Below, piece by piece: positions 35,470 to 43,412 of a DNA stretch of 64,000 nt. The notes under the pieces are model-generated. The model made no database searches and was not told the origin of the DNA. It saw only the letters and a list, made by a program, of their open reading frames with translations. The DNA lies in assembly GCF_036013915.1 (NCBI RefSeq), contig NZ_CP107899.1, positions 1,178,001-1,242,000 of the forward strand, in the 5' to 3' direction. Position numbers and translations under genes: made by a program. Every line of letters starts with the position of its first letter. The first letter of the stretch is position 1. Source of the DNA: Streptomyces sp. NBC_00464. Its GTDB lineage: Bacteria; Actinomycetota; Actinomycetes; Streptomycetales; Streptomycetaceae.

Positions 35470-36477
35470 ATGTCTTCGTCTGTCATGCCCACATCCAGAA
35501 AGGGTGGCGGTCGCCCGTCGCCGGACGCCGTCTCCGCCGTCGGTCTGCGCAAGTCCTACGGCGACAAGGTCGTCCTCGACGGAATCGACCTCACGATCCC
35601 CGCAGGCACGGTCTTCGCGCTGCTCGGCCCGAACGGCGCCGGCAAGACCACCGCCGTGAAGATCCTCTCCACCCTCATCACCGCCGACGCCGGCGAACTG
35701 CACGTCGGCGGCCACGACCTGGCCACCGACCCGCAGGCCGTACGCGCCGCGATCGGCGTCACCGGGCAGTTCTCCGCCGTCGACGGGCTGATCACCGGCG
35801 AGGAGAACATGCTCCTCATGGCGGATCTGCACCACCTGCCCAAGAGCGAAGGGCGGCGGGTCGCCGCCGAACTCCTTGACCGCTTCGACCTCGCGGACGC
35901 CGCGAAGAAGCCCGCCGCCACCTACTCCGGCGGCATGAAGCGCCGTCTCGACATCGCCATGACCCTGGTCGGCAACCCGCGGATCATCTTCCTCGACGAG
36001 CCGACCACCGGACTCGACCCCCGCTCCCGTCACAACATGTGGCAGATCATCCGCCAACTCGTCTCCGACGGGGTCACCGTCTTCCTCACCACCCAGTACC
36101 TGGACGAGGCCGACGAACTCGCCGACCGCATCGCCGTACTGAACGACGGAAAGATCGCCGCCGAGGGCACCGCGGACGAGCTCAAGCGCATCGTGCCCGG
36201 CGGACACATCCGACTCCGCTTCACCGACCCGGCCGTCTACCGGTCGGCCGCGTCCACTCTGGGCGAGGTCACCCGGGACGACGAGGCCCTCTCGCTGCAG
36301 ATCCCCAGCGACGGCAGCCAGCGGGAGCTGCGCGCCCTTCTCGACTGGCTGGACGTCGCCGGCGTCGAGGCCGACGAACTGACCGTGCACACCCCCGACC
36401 TGGACGACGTGTTCTTCGCCATGACAGGCAGCAAGCAGCCGGCCCAGGCCGCCCAGTCCAAGGAGACAGTCCGATGA
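35470..36477 (+). CDS. DrrA-type ABC exporter, ATP-binding subunit
   Basis: A 335-residue ATPase of the daunorubicin-resistance (DrrA) type that powers drug or lipid export with a separate permease. Walker A reads GPNGAGKTT, the signature ATYSGGMKRRLDIA, Walker B IIFLDEPTTGLD, and the switch TTQYLDEADELADRI. A C-terminal extension of about 100 residues (ending VDELTV-like HTPDLDDVFFAMTG) is typical of DrrA. The start at 35470 follows GGGAGAG. Its stop overlaps the permease start by four bases. It lies outside the likely cluster border, so a role in exporting the peptide is possible but unproven. Confidence 0.93.
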   Translation: MSSSVMPTSRKGGGRPSPDAVSAVGLRKSYGDKVVLDGIDLTIPAGTVFALLGPNGAGKTTAVKILSTLITADAGELHVGGHDLATDPQAVRAAIGVTGQFSAVDGLITGEENMLLMADLHHLPKSEGRRVAAELLDRFDLADAAKKPAATYSGGMKRRLDIAMTLVGNPRIIFLDEPTTGLDPRSRHNMWQIIRQLVSDGVTVFLTTQYLDEADELADRIAVLNDGKIAAEGTADELKRIVPGGHIRLRFTDPAVYRSAASTLGEVTRDDEALSLQIPSDGSQRELRALLDWLDVAGVEADELTVHTPDLDDVFFAMTGSKQPAQAAQSKETVR

Positions 36478-37265
36478 GCGCCCTCTCCCTCGCCGCCCGC
36501 GACTCGTCCACGATGCTGCGCCGCAACCTCCTGCACGCCCGGCGCTACCCCTCCCTCACCCTGAACCTGCTCCTGACCCCGATCATGCTGCTCCTGCTCT
36601 TCGTCTACATCTTCGGCGACGTCATGAGCGCCGGAATCGGCGGCCCGGGCGCCAGCCGCTCCGACTACATCGCCTACATCGTCCCCGGCCTGCTGCTGAT
36701 GACCATCGGCAGCACCACCATCGGCAGCGCCGTCTCCGTCTCCAACGACATGACCGAAGGCATCATCGCCCGCTTCCGCACCATGGCCATCCATCGCGGC
36801 TCCGTGCTCATCGGGCACGTCGTCGGCAGCGTCCTGCAATGCGTCGCCAGCGTGGTCCTCGTCGGCGCCGTCGGCGTGGCCATCGGCTTCCGCTCCACCG
36901 ACGCCACCAGCCTCGAATGGCTGGCCGCCTTCGGACTGCTCGTCCTCTTCTCCACCGCGTTCACCTGGATCGCCGTCGGCATGGGCCTCATCAGCCCCAA
37001 CGCCGAAGCCGCCAGCAACAACGCGATGCCGATGATCCTGCTGCCGATGCTGTCCAGCGCTTTCATCCCCGTCGACACCATGCCGGGCTGGTTCCAGCCG
37101 ATCGGCGAGTACCAGCCCTTCACCCCCGCCATCGAAACGCTCCGGGGTCTGCTGCTCGGCACCGAGATCGGCAACAACGGATGGCTCGCCATCGGCTGGT
37201 GCGTGGGCCTCACCGTCCTCGGGTACTTCTGGTCGACCTCGAAGTTCAACAGCGACCAGAAATAG
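36474..37265 (+). CDS. DrrB-type ABC exporter, permease subunit
   Basis: A 263-residue ABC-2 type membrane protein with about six hydrophobic segments, including LTLNLLLTPIMLLLLFVYIF, IVPGLLLMTIGSTTIGSAVS and LAAFGLLVLFSTAFTWIAVG. The conserved ABC-2 stretch reads MILLPMLSSAFIPVDTMPGW. ATG 36474 overlaps the ATPase stop (ATGA), so both subunits are made in step. It is the membrane partner of the preceding ATPase. Confidence 0.92.
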   Translation: MSALSLAARDSSTMLRRNLLHARRYPSLTLNLLLTPIMLLLLFVYIFGDVMSAGIGGPGASRSDYIAYIVPGLLLMTIGSTTIGSAVSVSNDMTEGIIARFRTMAIHRGSVLIGHVVGSVLQCVASVVLVGAVGVAIGFRSTDATSLEWLAAFGLLVLFSTAFTWIAVGMGLISPNAEAASNNAMPMILLPMLSSAFIPVDTMPGWFQPIGEYQPFTPAIETLRGLLLGTEIGNNGWLAIGWCVGLTVLGYFWSTSKFNSDQK

Positions 37266-37348
37266 CCGCTGAGATCGCGGACCGGCCGGCGCGGCGGCAG
37301 AGGGGAAGGGCCGGCGCGACGGCCCGGGTCCGACGGCCCCGGAGCCGG

Positions 37349-38098
37349 TCAGGCCATCCGTACCACCTGACCGCTGTGCCGGGCGCGTTCCGCCGCCCAG
37401 ACCACCAGGTGCGAGCGCAGAGCCTCGTCCGGGCCGGTGTTCACCAGCTCGCGGTCGTCGTCGGCTATCGCCGCGAGGAACGCCCGGATCAGCTCGTCGT
37501 CCGCGCCGCCGTGACCGTCCGCTGCCGACGCCCCGCCCTCGGGGTCGAAGTCGAAGACCTCCCGGGTGTCGGTGAGGAAGTCGTGGAGCGTGAGCGTACG
37601 GCCGTCGCCGTCGAGGGAGCCGTGGGTACCGAACACCCGCGTCTTGCGGAAGTCGAGACCGGTGAAGGCGGTCATGGTGAACGAGGCGGTGGCTCCGCCC
37701 TCGTACTGGAGGTTCACCACCTGGTGGTCCACGACGTCGTTGCGGCCGTTGTAGACGCACTCACCGTAGGGGCCGTCCTGGAGCGCCTTCGTCAGCCCGG
37801 CGCTCGTCACGTCGTCGGTGAGCACACCGAGCGGCCACTGCTCGAAGACCGGGTCGCCGAGGAAGCGTTCGTAGATGCGCGGGGCGGAATAGGCGCAGGT
37901 GCGTTCGACGGGGCAGGTGACGCAGCGGTCGCCGGCGCCCTCCGGCTTGTTCTCGGGACGGAAGTGGAAGAGGTTGCCGAAGGAGGAGACCTGTTCCACC
38001 GGCTTGCCCACCACATGGCCGAGCCAGTCGATGTCGTGGCACGACTTGGCGAGCAGCATCGATGACGACTCCGCTTCGATGCCCCACTTCCCTCACAC
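37349..38098 (-). pseudogene. Gfo/Idh/MocA-type oxidoreductase, 5'-truncated
   Basis: The frame from ATG 38059 gives 236 residues matching only the C-terminal part of a Gfo/Idh/MocA dehydrogenase: AKSCHDIDWL, a cysteine cluster DRCVTCPVERTCAYS and TSAGLTKALQ. Family-like sequence continues upstream of that ATG (WGIEAESSS) until a stop codon near 38099. The NAD-binding N-terminal domain is missing altogether. This is best read as a gene cut by a deletion whose edge is close to 38098. An in-frame ATG could still give a truncated protein, but it could not bind cofactor. Confidence 0.75.
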
Positions 38099-38276
38099 CG
38101 TCTTCGAGTTCACCGCGGGAGACCCCGCGTACCTCAAGAACGGCAGCCTGGCGGTGGGGACTTCGTACACCGAGCACCGTACGGTGAGCCTGGCCAAGCA
38201 GGGCGGCACCTGGGTCATCACCGGCATCCGGCGGACACCGCTGGAGCGCCCGGCTCCGAAGCCCGCCGCCCGGTAG
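38099..38276 (+). pseudogene. 3' fragment of a plus-strand gene, possibly NTF2/SnoaL-like
   Basis: The last roughly 55 residues before a TAG stop read as real protein (FEFTAGDPAYLKNG, EHRTVSLAKQGGTWVITGI). The closing Trp-Val-Ile-Thr-Gly-Ile resembles the last strand of NTF2/SnoaL-type or related secreted proteins. There is no start or upstream domain: the frame runs back into the truncated minus-strand oxidoreductase. I read it as the other side of a deletion junction. Family assignment is weak. Confidence 0.5.
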
Positions 38277-38297
38277 GACGACGCCGCCGGTCCCGCG

Positions 38298-39410
38298 CTA
38301 CGCCACCACGCCCCGCTCCGCCAGCAGTTCGGACACCCGGTCCAGCGGCAGCGCCGGGACGTGGTGGCCGGCCCGGCCGGTCATCGACTGCGCGCCGGTG
38401 AGCACGTTGAGGACCGCCTCCTCCACCGACTCGACCACCGCGCCGTAGAAGGGGTCCATCCGGCCCCATGGCACGAAACGCATCGACTCGTACGGGGCGC
38501 TGCCGTCGTCCTCGGGGAACGTACTGGTCAGAGCACCCTCGTTGGCCGTGGAGAAGGCCAGGAAGATGTCGCCGGAGAAGTGGCTGCCGGTGGTTCCGGT
38601 GCGGGCGAGGCCGAGGGTCGCCCGCCGGGCCAGCGCCTTGCACTGGCCCGGCAGCAGGGGCGCGTCGGTGGCCACCACCACGATCACCGAGCCGGCCCCG
38701 GGCGGGACCTGGCGCTCACCGTCGGACTCCGGCGCGGGCCCGTCGGGCAGTTCGCGGCCCACCGGGACTCCGGCCACCACCAGTTCGCGCCGCGCGCCGA
38801 AGTTGGCCTGCACGAAGGCGCCCACGGTGTAGCGGTCCCCGCCGTACCCCACCACCCGCGAAGCCGTGCCCGAGCCGCCCTTGAATCCGTAGCAGCGCAT
38901 GCCCGTACCGCCGCCGACGCATCCTTCCTCGACCGGTCCGGAGGATGCCGCCTCGATGGCGTCCGCCGCGTGGCGGGACTCGACGGCCGTGCCGTGGATG
39001 TCGTTGAGGTGGCCGTCCCAGGTCTCGGTGACCACCGGCAGCAGCCACTCGGGCGCCATGTCGCGGCGGTTGGCGCGCACCCACTCGACGACACCTCGGT
39101 GCACGGGCCCGACCGCGTACGTGTTGGTGATGAGCACCGGCACGGCGAGCGAACCGCTCTCCTCGATCCAGGCGGTGCCGGTCATCTCACCGTTGCCGTT
39201 GAACGAGTGCCAGCCGGCCGAGCACGGCGTGCCCACACCGTCCCTGCCGCGCGGGAGGAGGGCGGTGACTCCGGTGCGTACGTCGTCACCCTCGCAGAGG
39301 GTCACATAGCCCACCTCCACTCCGGGAACGTCCGTGATCGCATTCCACGGACCGGTTTCGCCGGTGAGGGGCAGGCCCAACTCGCGTGCCCTCATGCGCT
39401 TGTCGTCCAC
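38298..39410 (-). CDS. P1-family peptidase (DmpA-like aminopeptidase)
   Basis: A 370-residue member of peptidase family S58 (DmpA/L-aminopeptidase), Ntn-like enzymes that cleave themselves into two chains. Typical stretches are GETGPWNAITDVPGVEVGYVT at the start, VGGGTGMRCYGFKGGSGTAS, DAPLLPGQCKALARRA, and TGSHFSGDIFLAFSTAN with the likely nucleophile serine region. The GTG at 39410 has GGGAGGA upstream; ATG 39395 is an alternative. The neighbours are unrelated, so it is probably a stand-alone gene acting on small peptides or beta-peptidic substrates. Confidence 0.88.
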   Translation of the reverse strand: MDDKRMRARELGLPLTGETGPWNAITDVPGVEVGYVTLCEGDDVRTGVTALLPRGRDGVGTPCSAGWHSFNGNGEMTGTAWIEESGSLAVPVLITNTYAVGPVHRGVVEWVRANRRDMAPEWLLPVVTETWDGHLNDIHGTAVESRHAADAIEAASSGPVEEGCVGGGTGMRCYGFKGGSGTASRVVGYGGDRYTVGAFVQANFGARRELVVAGVPVGRELPDGPAPESDGERQVPPGAGSVIVVVATDAPLLPGQCKALARRATLGLARTGTTGSHFSGDIFLAFSTANEGALTSTFPEDDGSAPYESMRFVPWGRMDPFYGAVVESVEEAVLNVLTGAQSMTGRAGHHVPALPLDRVSELLAERGVVA

Positions 39411-39500
39411 TGGTTCCTCCCGCGTGCCGTCGTCACCGTGCGGGCAGAGGCTACGGGAACACCCGCGGGCAGGAACAGTGCGGACCGGGTGCGCCGCCCG

Positions 39501-40814
39501 TCAGGCCTTTTCGCTCCGGACCGGCTCGTCGGTGACCTCGCCGTGACTCATCCACGGCCGTGCGAGCAGCACCAGGCAGACGCCCGCCAGTGCGAGGGCG
39601 ATGAGGATGACGACGGCCATGGGAGTCGCACTGTCCTCGCCGAAGAGGCCCACGAGCGGCGAGGCCACGGCGCCGAACAGGAACTGGAGTCCGCCGATGA
39701 GCGCCGAGGCCGCGCCCGGTGCGCTGCGGCCCAGGCTCTGGCCGATGCTCATGGTGGAGGGGAAGATGATCGCGATGCCGGAGATGGCGACGAAGAGGCA
39801 GCTCCAGGTGACGGCCAGGTTCTCCCCGGTCACGGCCGGAAGGGCGACCAGGGCCACGGCGCCGATGCCCGAGACGGTGAGCCCCGCGATCAGGAGCGTG
39901 TTCAGCCGGACCCGTGCGGAGAGACGCGCGAAGGTGACTCCGGCGATCAGCATGCCCACGGCGTTCGACGCGAAGATCAGCGAGTAGGCGGTGGGCGATA
40001 CGCCGTGCACGTTCTGGAAGACGAAGCTGGAGCCGCTGATGTAGGCGAACAGGGCCGCCGAGGTGAAGCCGAGCACGAGGACGTAGCCCATGAAGGCGCG
40101 GTGCCTGAGCAGCGTGCCCATGGTGCGGAAGGTGCCGCCGAGTCCTCCGCTGTGCCGGCGTTCGGGTGGCAGCGTCTCGGGGACCTTCTTCAGTACGGCG
40201 AACATCAGCAGCGCGCCGAGGACGGCGAGGGTGACGAAGACCGCGCGCCAGGTCGAAAGCGACAGGACCGCGCCGCCGATGACCGGCGCGGCGATCGGCG
40301 CGATGCCGAGGATCTGCGAGAGCAGCGCGAAGTAGCGGGGTACGTCCGCTCCGCGGAAGCAGTCGGTGATCACCGCGCGGGCGAGCACCATGCCGGCAGC
40401 GCCCGCGAAGCCCTGGAGGAAGCGGGCGGCGGTGAGCAGTTCCACGTTCGGTGCGACCGCGCACAGCAGCGAGAAGAGGACGAAGCCCGCCGATCCGGCG
40501 AGCAGGAGCCTGCGGCGGCCCCAGCCGTCGCTCAGCGGGCCGATCAGCAGCTGGCCCACGACCATGCCGACGAGGAAGGCGGTCAGTGTGAGCTGTACGG
40601 CCGAGCTGCTCGCGTGCAGCGTGGCGCCCATCGAGGGGAATCCGGGCACGTACATGTCGGTGGCGAGCGGGGCCACCGCGGTGAGCGCGCCCAGTACGGC
40701 GATCAGGGCGCCGGCCTGCTTGGGGGACACGGGCGGTGCGGACGGCCGCGGGCCGGAGGGGGTCCGGGCAGCCTGGGACACCGCCTCGTCCGAGGCGGGG
40801 GAAGGAGATAGCAT
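39501..40814 (-). CDS. Bcr/CflA-type MFS drug efflux pump
   Basis: A 437-residue transporter with about twelve membrane spans. After a proline- and serine-rich leader of some 30 residues comes GALIAVLGALTAVAPLATDM and YVPGFPSMG, the characteristic opening of the Bcr/CflA family. The loop motif reads GPLSDGWGRRRLLL. The start ATG at 40814 has a poor ribosome binding site. It is divergent from a MarR regulator with only 46 bases between, so it is probably controlled by that protein and induced by the drug it exports. Confidence 0.9.
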   Translation of the reverse strand: MLSPSPASDEAVSQAARTPSGPRPSAPPVSPKQAGALIAVLGALTAVAPLATDMYVPGFPSMGATLHASSSAVQLTLTAFLVGMVVGQLLIGPLSDGWGRRRLLLAGSAGFVLFSLLCAVAPNVELLTAARFLQGFAGAAGMVLARAVITDCFRGADVPRYFALLSQILGIAPIAAPVIGGAVLSLSTWRAVFVTLAVLGALLMFAVLKKVPETLPPERRHSGGLGGTFRTMGTLLRHRAFMGYVLVLGFTSAALFAYISGSSFVFQNVHGVSPTAYSLIFASNAVGMLIAGVTFARLSARVRLNTLLIAGLTVSGIGAVALVALPAVTGENLAVTWSCLFVAISGIAIIFPSTMSIGQSLGRSAPGAASALIGGLQFLFGAVASPLVGLFGEDSATPMAVVILIALALAGVCLVLLARPWMSHGEVTDEPVRSEKA

Positions 40815-40860
40815 GGAGTTAAAGGTAGCTGATGGTTCACTGGTTAACAAAGGAGTGCTG
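40815..40860. promoter_or_regulatory. Shared promoter/operator between efflux pump and MarR gene
   Basis: This 46-base divergent gap is AT-richer than its surroundings and contains GTTAA twice (40818-40822 and 40843-40847), 25 bases apart, plus GGTTCACTGGTTAAC. MarR proteins usually bind such short AT-rich sites. The AAAGGAG at 40850-40856 is the ribosome binding site of the MarR gene. Confidence 0.5.
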
Positions 40861-41427
40861 GTGCAGTCCCATCCCGATGGTGTCCGCGACGACTGGGTCC
40901 GTCACAATCCTGGGCTCGACGCCTCCGCCATGGAGGTCGTGGGCCTCGTCAAGCAGGTGTCCGCGCTCTTCAACCGTGCCCTGGAGCCGGTCTACGAGGG
41001 CGCTCCCCTCACCATCCCCGAGGCCGACCTGCTCATTCCGCTCCGCCATGCGACCGAGCCGGCCATCGCCCGCCGGCTGGCCGACAACATGGGGATGTCG
41101 CGCGCCGGGGTCAGCAAGACGCTGGCCAAGCTGGAGAAGCGCGGCCACATCGCACGCACGCCGAACCCGGCCGACCGGCGGGCCGCGCTCGTGACGATCA
41201 CGGAGTCGGGCAAGCAGGCCATCGACCGGATCTTCCCGCGCCAGCTCACCACCGAGGCGGAACTGCTGGCCGGTCTCGGCGAGGACCGGGCGAGGGTGGT
41301 GGACGCCCTCGCCCTCCTCGCCGAGGTGATGGAGGACGGGCTGGCGAACGGCGGGCGCGGCCGCGACCTCGGCCTCGGTCTCAGCCAGATCCGCGCGCCC
41401 CAGGACATCACGGCCGACCGGGAGTAG
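40861..41427 (+). CDS. MarR-family transcriptional regulator
   Basis: A 188-residue winged-helix regulator. The DNA-binding part includes ATEPAIARRLADNMGMSRAG, SKTLAKLEKRGHIART and the wing PNPADRRAALVTITESG, all typical of MarR. The start is taken as GTG at 40861, with AAAGGAG four bases upstream; the frame continues upstream to 40366 through the efflux gene, which is not coding on this strand. It probably represses the divergent Bcr/CflA pump and itself. Confidence 0.88.
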   Translation: MQSHPDGVRDDWVRHNPGLDASAMEVVGLVKQVSALFNRALEPVYEGAPLTIPEADLLIPLRHATEPAIARRLADNMGMSRAGVSKTLAKLEKRGHIARTPNPADRRAALVTITESGKQAIDRIFPRQLTTEAELLAGLGEDRARVVDALALLAEVMEDGLANGGRGRDLGLGLSQIRAPQDITADRE

Positions 41428-41579
41428 CCGCCACGCCGGGGAGTCCCCGCCGCACCACACCAGGAACTCCCCCGCCGCCCGGGGCCCCGCCCGCATCACC
41501 CGTTCGGGCCACGCCGGTCGCCGTTCCCCGGCGGCCGTTCGACGATCGGGATTCGGTCGATCGAGGGGAGAGGTCTGTC

Positions 41580-42080
41580 ATGGACCCACAGGACGGTTAC
41601 GAGTGGCAGGCGCAGCAGACCGGATACGTACCGCCCCAGCATCAGCCCCGGCCCCAGGCCCCCCGCGTGGACGCCGGGCGGCTGTGGGCGGGCGGTGCCA
41701 TGACCGCCGTCGTGGCCGCGCTCACCGCCGTGGTCGGGCTGTTGCTGATCCGCGGAGTGCTGGGCGTTCCCGTGTTCGCGCCTGAGGGTGACGGGGCGAT
41801 GGGTGACGCGTCGACGGGTGTGCTGGCCATGGGGGCGACCCTCGCCGCCCTGGTGGCCACCGGCCTGCTGCACGTCCTGATTCTGGCGACGCCGCAGCCG
41901 GGCACGTTCTTCGTCTGGATCGTCACCCTCGCCACCGCCGTCATGGTGCTGCTGCCCTTCACCACGTCCGCCGCGCTGGACGCCAAGATCGGTTCGGCCG
42001 CGCTGTACCTCGTCATCGGCATCGCGATCGGCTCCCTGCTGTCCGCCGCCGGCCGCAGCGCGATGCGCCGGGAGTACTGA
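41580..42080 (+). CDS. Small membrane protein (DUF6069-like)
   Basis: A 166-residue protein with a polar, glutamine- and proline-rich N-terminus (about 35 residues) and four hydrophobic segments: AMTAVVAALTAVVGLLLIRG, GVLAMGATLAALVATGLLHV, TFFVWIVTLATAVMVLLPFT and AALYLVIGIAIGSLL. It resembles the DUF6069 family of actinobacteria, whose function is not known to me. The start at 41580 follows GAGGGGAGAGG. It converges with the end of the Mrp operon, six bases away. Confidence 0.8.
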   Translation: MDPQDGYEWQAQQTGYVPPQHQPRPQAPRVDAGRLWAGGAMTAVVAALTAVVGLLLIRGVLGVPVFAPEGDGAMGDASTGVLAMGATLAALVATGLLHVLILATPQPGTFFVWIVTLATAVMVLLPFTTSAALDAKIGSAALYLVIGIAIGSLLSAAGRSAMRREY

Positions 42081-42085
42081 AGGGC

Positions 42086-42439
42086 TCAGCTCTCCTCGGT
42101 GAGCTGCTCGTCGAGTTCGTCGAAGAGCAGCTCGCCGTGGTCGATCTGGCCCGTGCGGTACGCGGATCGGGCGACCAGGTGCGCGGCCACCGGGCCGGTC
42201 ATCAGCTGGAAGAAGCCGATCAGCGCCAGCGTCGCAAGGTCCATGCCGCTGCGCAGCCGCAGCGCGACCCCGGCCAGCACCAGCAGCATGCCGAGGGACT
42301 GCGGTTTGGTCGCTGCGTGGCTGCGGGACAGGACGTCGGGCAGCCGCAGCATGCCGATCACTCCGAGCAGGCAGATCGCCGCGCCGATCAGCAGCAGGAC
42401 CGCGCCGGCCGTGTCGACGATCTGGAGCCAGAGACTCAT
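42086..42439 (-). CDS. mrpG: Mrp Na+/H+ antiporter subunit G
   Basis: A 117-residue membrane protein with three hydrophobic segments, opening LQIVDTAGAVLLLIGAAICL. It carries the MrpG (PhaG/MnhG) hallmark IGMLRLPDVLSRSHAATKPQ. It is the last gene of the mrpACDEFG operon, its ATG overlapping the mrpF stop by four bases. The complex exports Na+ in exchange for protons and supports pH and salt tolerance. Confidence 0.92.
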   Translation of the reverse strand: MSLWLQIVDTAGAVLLLIGAAICLLGVIGMLRLPDVLSRSHAATKPQSLGMLLVLAGVALRLRSGMDLATLALIGFFQLMTGPVAAHLVARSAYRTGQIDHGELLFDELDEQLTEES

Positions 42440-42771
42440 GGTGCCTCCTTGTCGGTCCGCCGGTCGCCGTCCGTGTGCGGGTGGGCCGGCGGCCGGTCGC
42501 GTACCGCGATGAAGCGCGCGATGCCGACCGATCCGGTGAAGCCGAGGAAGGCCAGCACCAGCATGATCGGGAAGTAGAACGGGTCCCGCGCGAGGGCGGA
42601 CTTGGCGCCGAGCCCGGCGATGATGAGCGCCGCGCAGACATCCAGCGAGATCGCCCGGTCCAGCATCGAGGGACCGCGCCAGATGCGGAACAGCAGCCCC
42701 GCTCCGGCGAGGACGATCAGGACGACGGCCGCGGTCAGCAGTACCCGGTCGACGGTCTCCGGCCCGCTCAT
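42436..42771 (-). CDS. mrpF: Mrp Na+/H+ antiporter subunit F
   Basis: A 111-residue protein with three membrane segments (VLLTAAVVLIVLAGAGLLFRI, VCAALIIAGLGAKSALARDP, FYFPIMLVLAFLGFTGSVGIA). The MrpF motif GPSMLDRAISLDV lies between the first two. Its start overlaps mrpE by four bases and its stop overlaps mrpG, so it is translated with them as part of the Mrp complex. Confidence 0.92.
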   Translation of the reverse strand: MSGPETVDRVLLTAAVVLIVLAGAGLLFRIWRGPSMLDRAISLDVCAALIIAGLGAKSALARDPFYFPIMLVLAFLGFTGSVGIARFIAVRDRPPAHPHTDGDRRTDKEAP

Positions 42772-43412
42772 GCGCCCTCCTCCCCGTCTTCCGGCCGCTC
42801 GCCGGTGTGCGGCGGCGACGGGGGCGGTCCGGCGACGCGGTCGATCTCGTCGCGGGTGCCGAAGGCCCGGACGGTCAGCTCCTCCATGCGCCAGACGGAG
42901 CGCCGGGCCGCGACCAGCGCGGCGGGCCGGTCCGCGTCGAGGACGTGCACGAAGACGGTGGCGGTGGCGCGTCGCACCTCGACGACCGATCCGCCCGGCA
43001 CGTTCGACACCGCGACGGCCGTCGCGGTGAGCATCAGGTCCGAGCGGCAGCGCAGCGGTACGGCGATGACGGCGGCCCGGTGCGGGTGGTCCGCGAAGAT
43101 CTGCCGGGTGACCCGCACGCCGGAGGTGTACATGTCGTAGAGCAGATACGTGACCAGCCGCAGGATGCCCCAGGGGTGCAGCCGCAGCCCCAGATCGACC
43201 GGCGGCAGGGGAAAGGCCAGACAGACGGCCACCGCGACCACGACGCCGGTCAGCACGTTGGCCCAGTTCAGGCTGGACCAGAGCAGCACCCAGATGACGG
43301 TGAGCCAGGCGATCAGCGGGAGTTCGAGCACCCGCGGCCGCCGGCTGCCGAACTCGCAGCTGAACGGGGGCAGGTTCTTGTTCCGGTTGGGGAACGTGAT
43401 CATGCGTTTCAC
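42768..43412 (-). CDS. mrpE: Mrp Na+/H+ antiporter subunit E
   Basis: A 214-residue MrpE protein: two hydrophobic N-terminal segments (LPLIAWLTVIWVLLWSSLNW and VLTGVVVAVAVCLAFPLPP), the family stretch LVTYLLYDMYTSGVRVTRQI, then a soluble C-terminal half that is longer and more charged than in most MrpE proteins. The GTG at 43412 overlaps the mrpD stop by four bases. Confidence 0.92.
   Translation of the reverse strand: MKRMITFPNRNKNLPPFSCEFGSRRPRVLELPLIAWLTVIWVLLWSSLNWANVLTGVVVAVAVCLAFPLPPVDLGLRLHPWGILRLVTYLLYDMYTSGVRVTRQIFADHPHRAAVIAVPLRCRSDLMLTATAVAVSNVPGGSVVEVRRATATVFVHVLDADRPAALVAARRSVWRMEELTVRAFGTRDEIDRVAGPPPSPPHTGERPEDGEEGA

Noticed and set aside
38361..40811. 816-codon plus-strand frame opposite the P1 peptidase and efflux pump
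   Set aside because: Low-complexity Gly/Arg/Glu translation opposite two clear genes.
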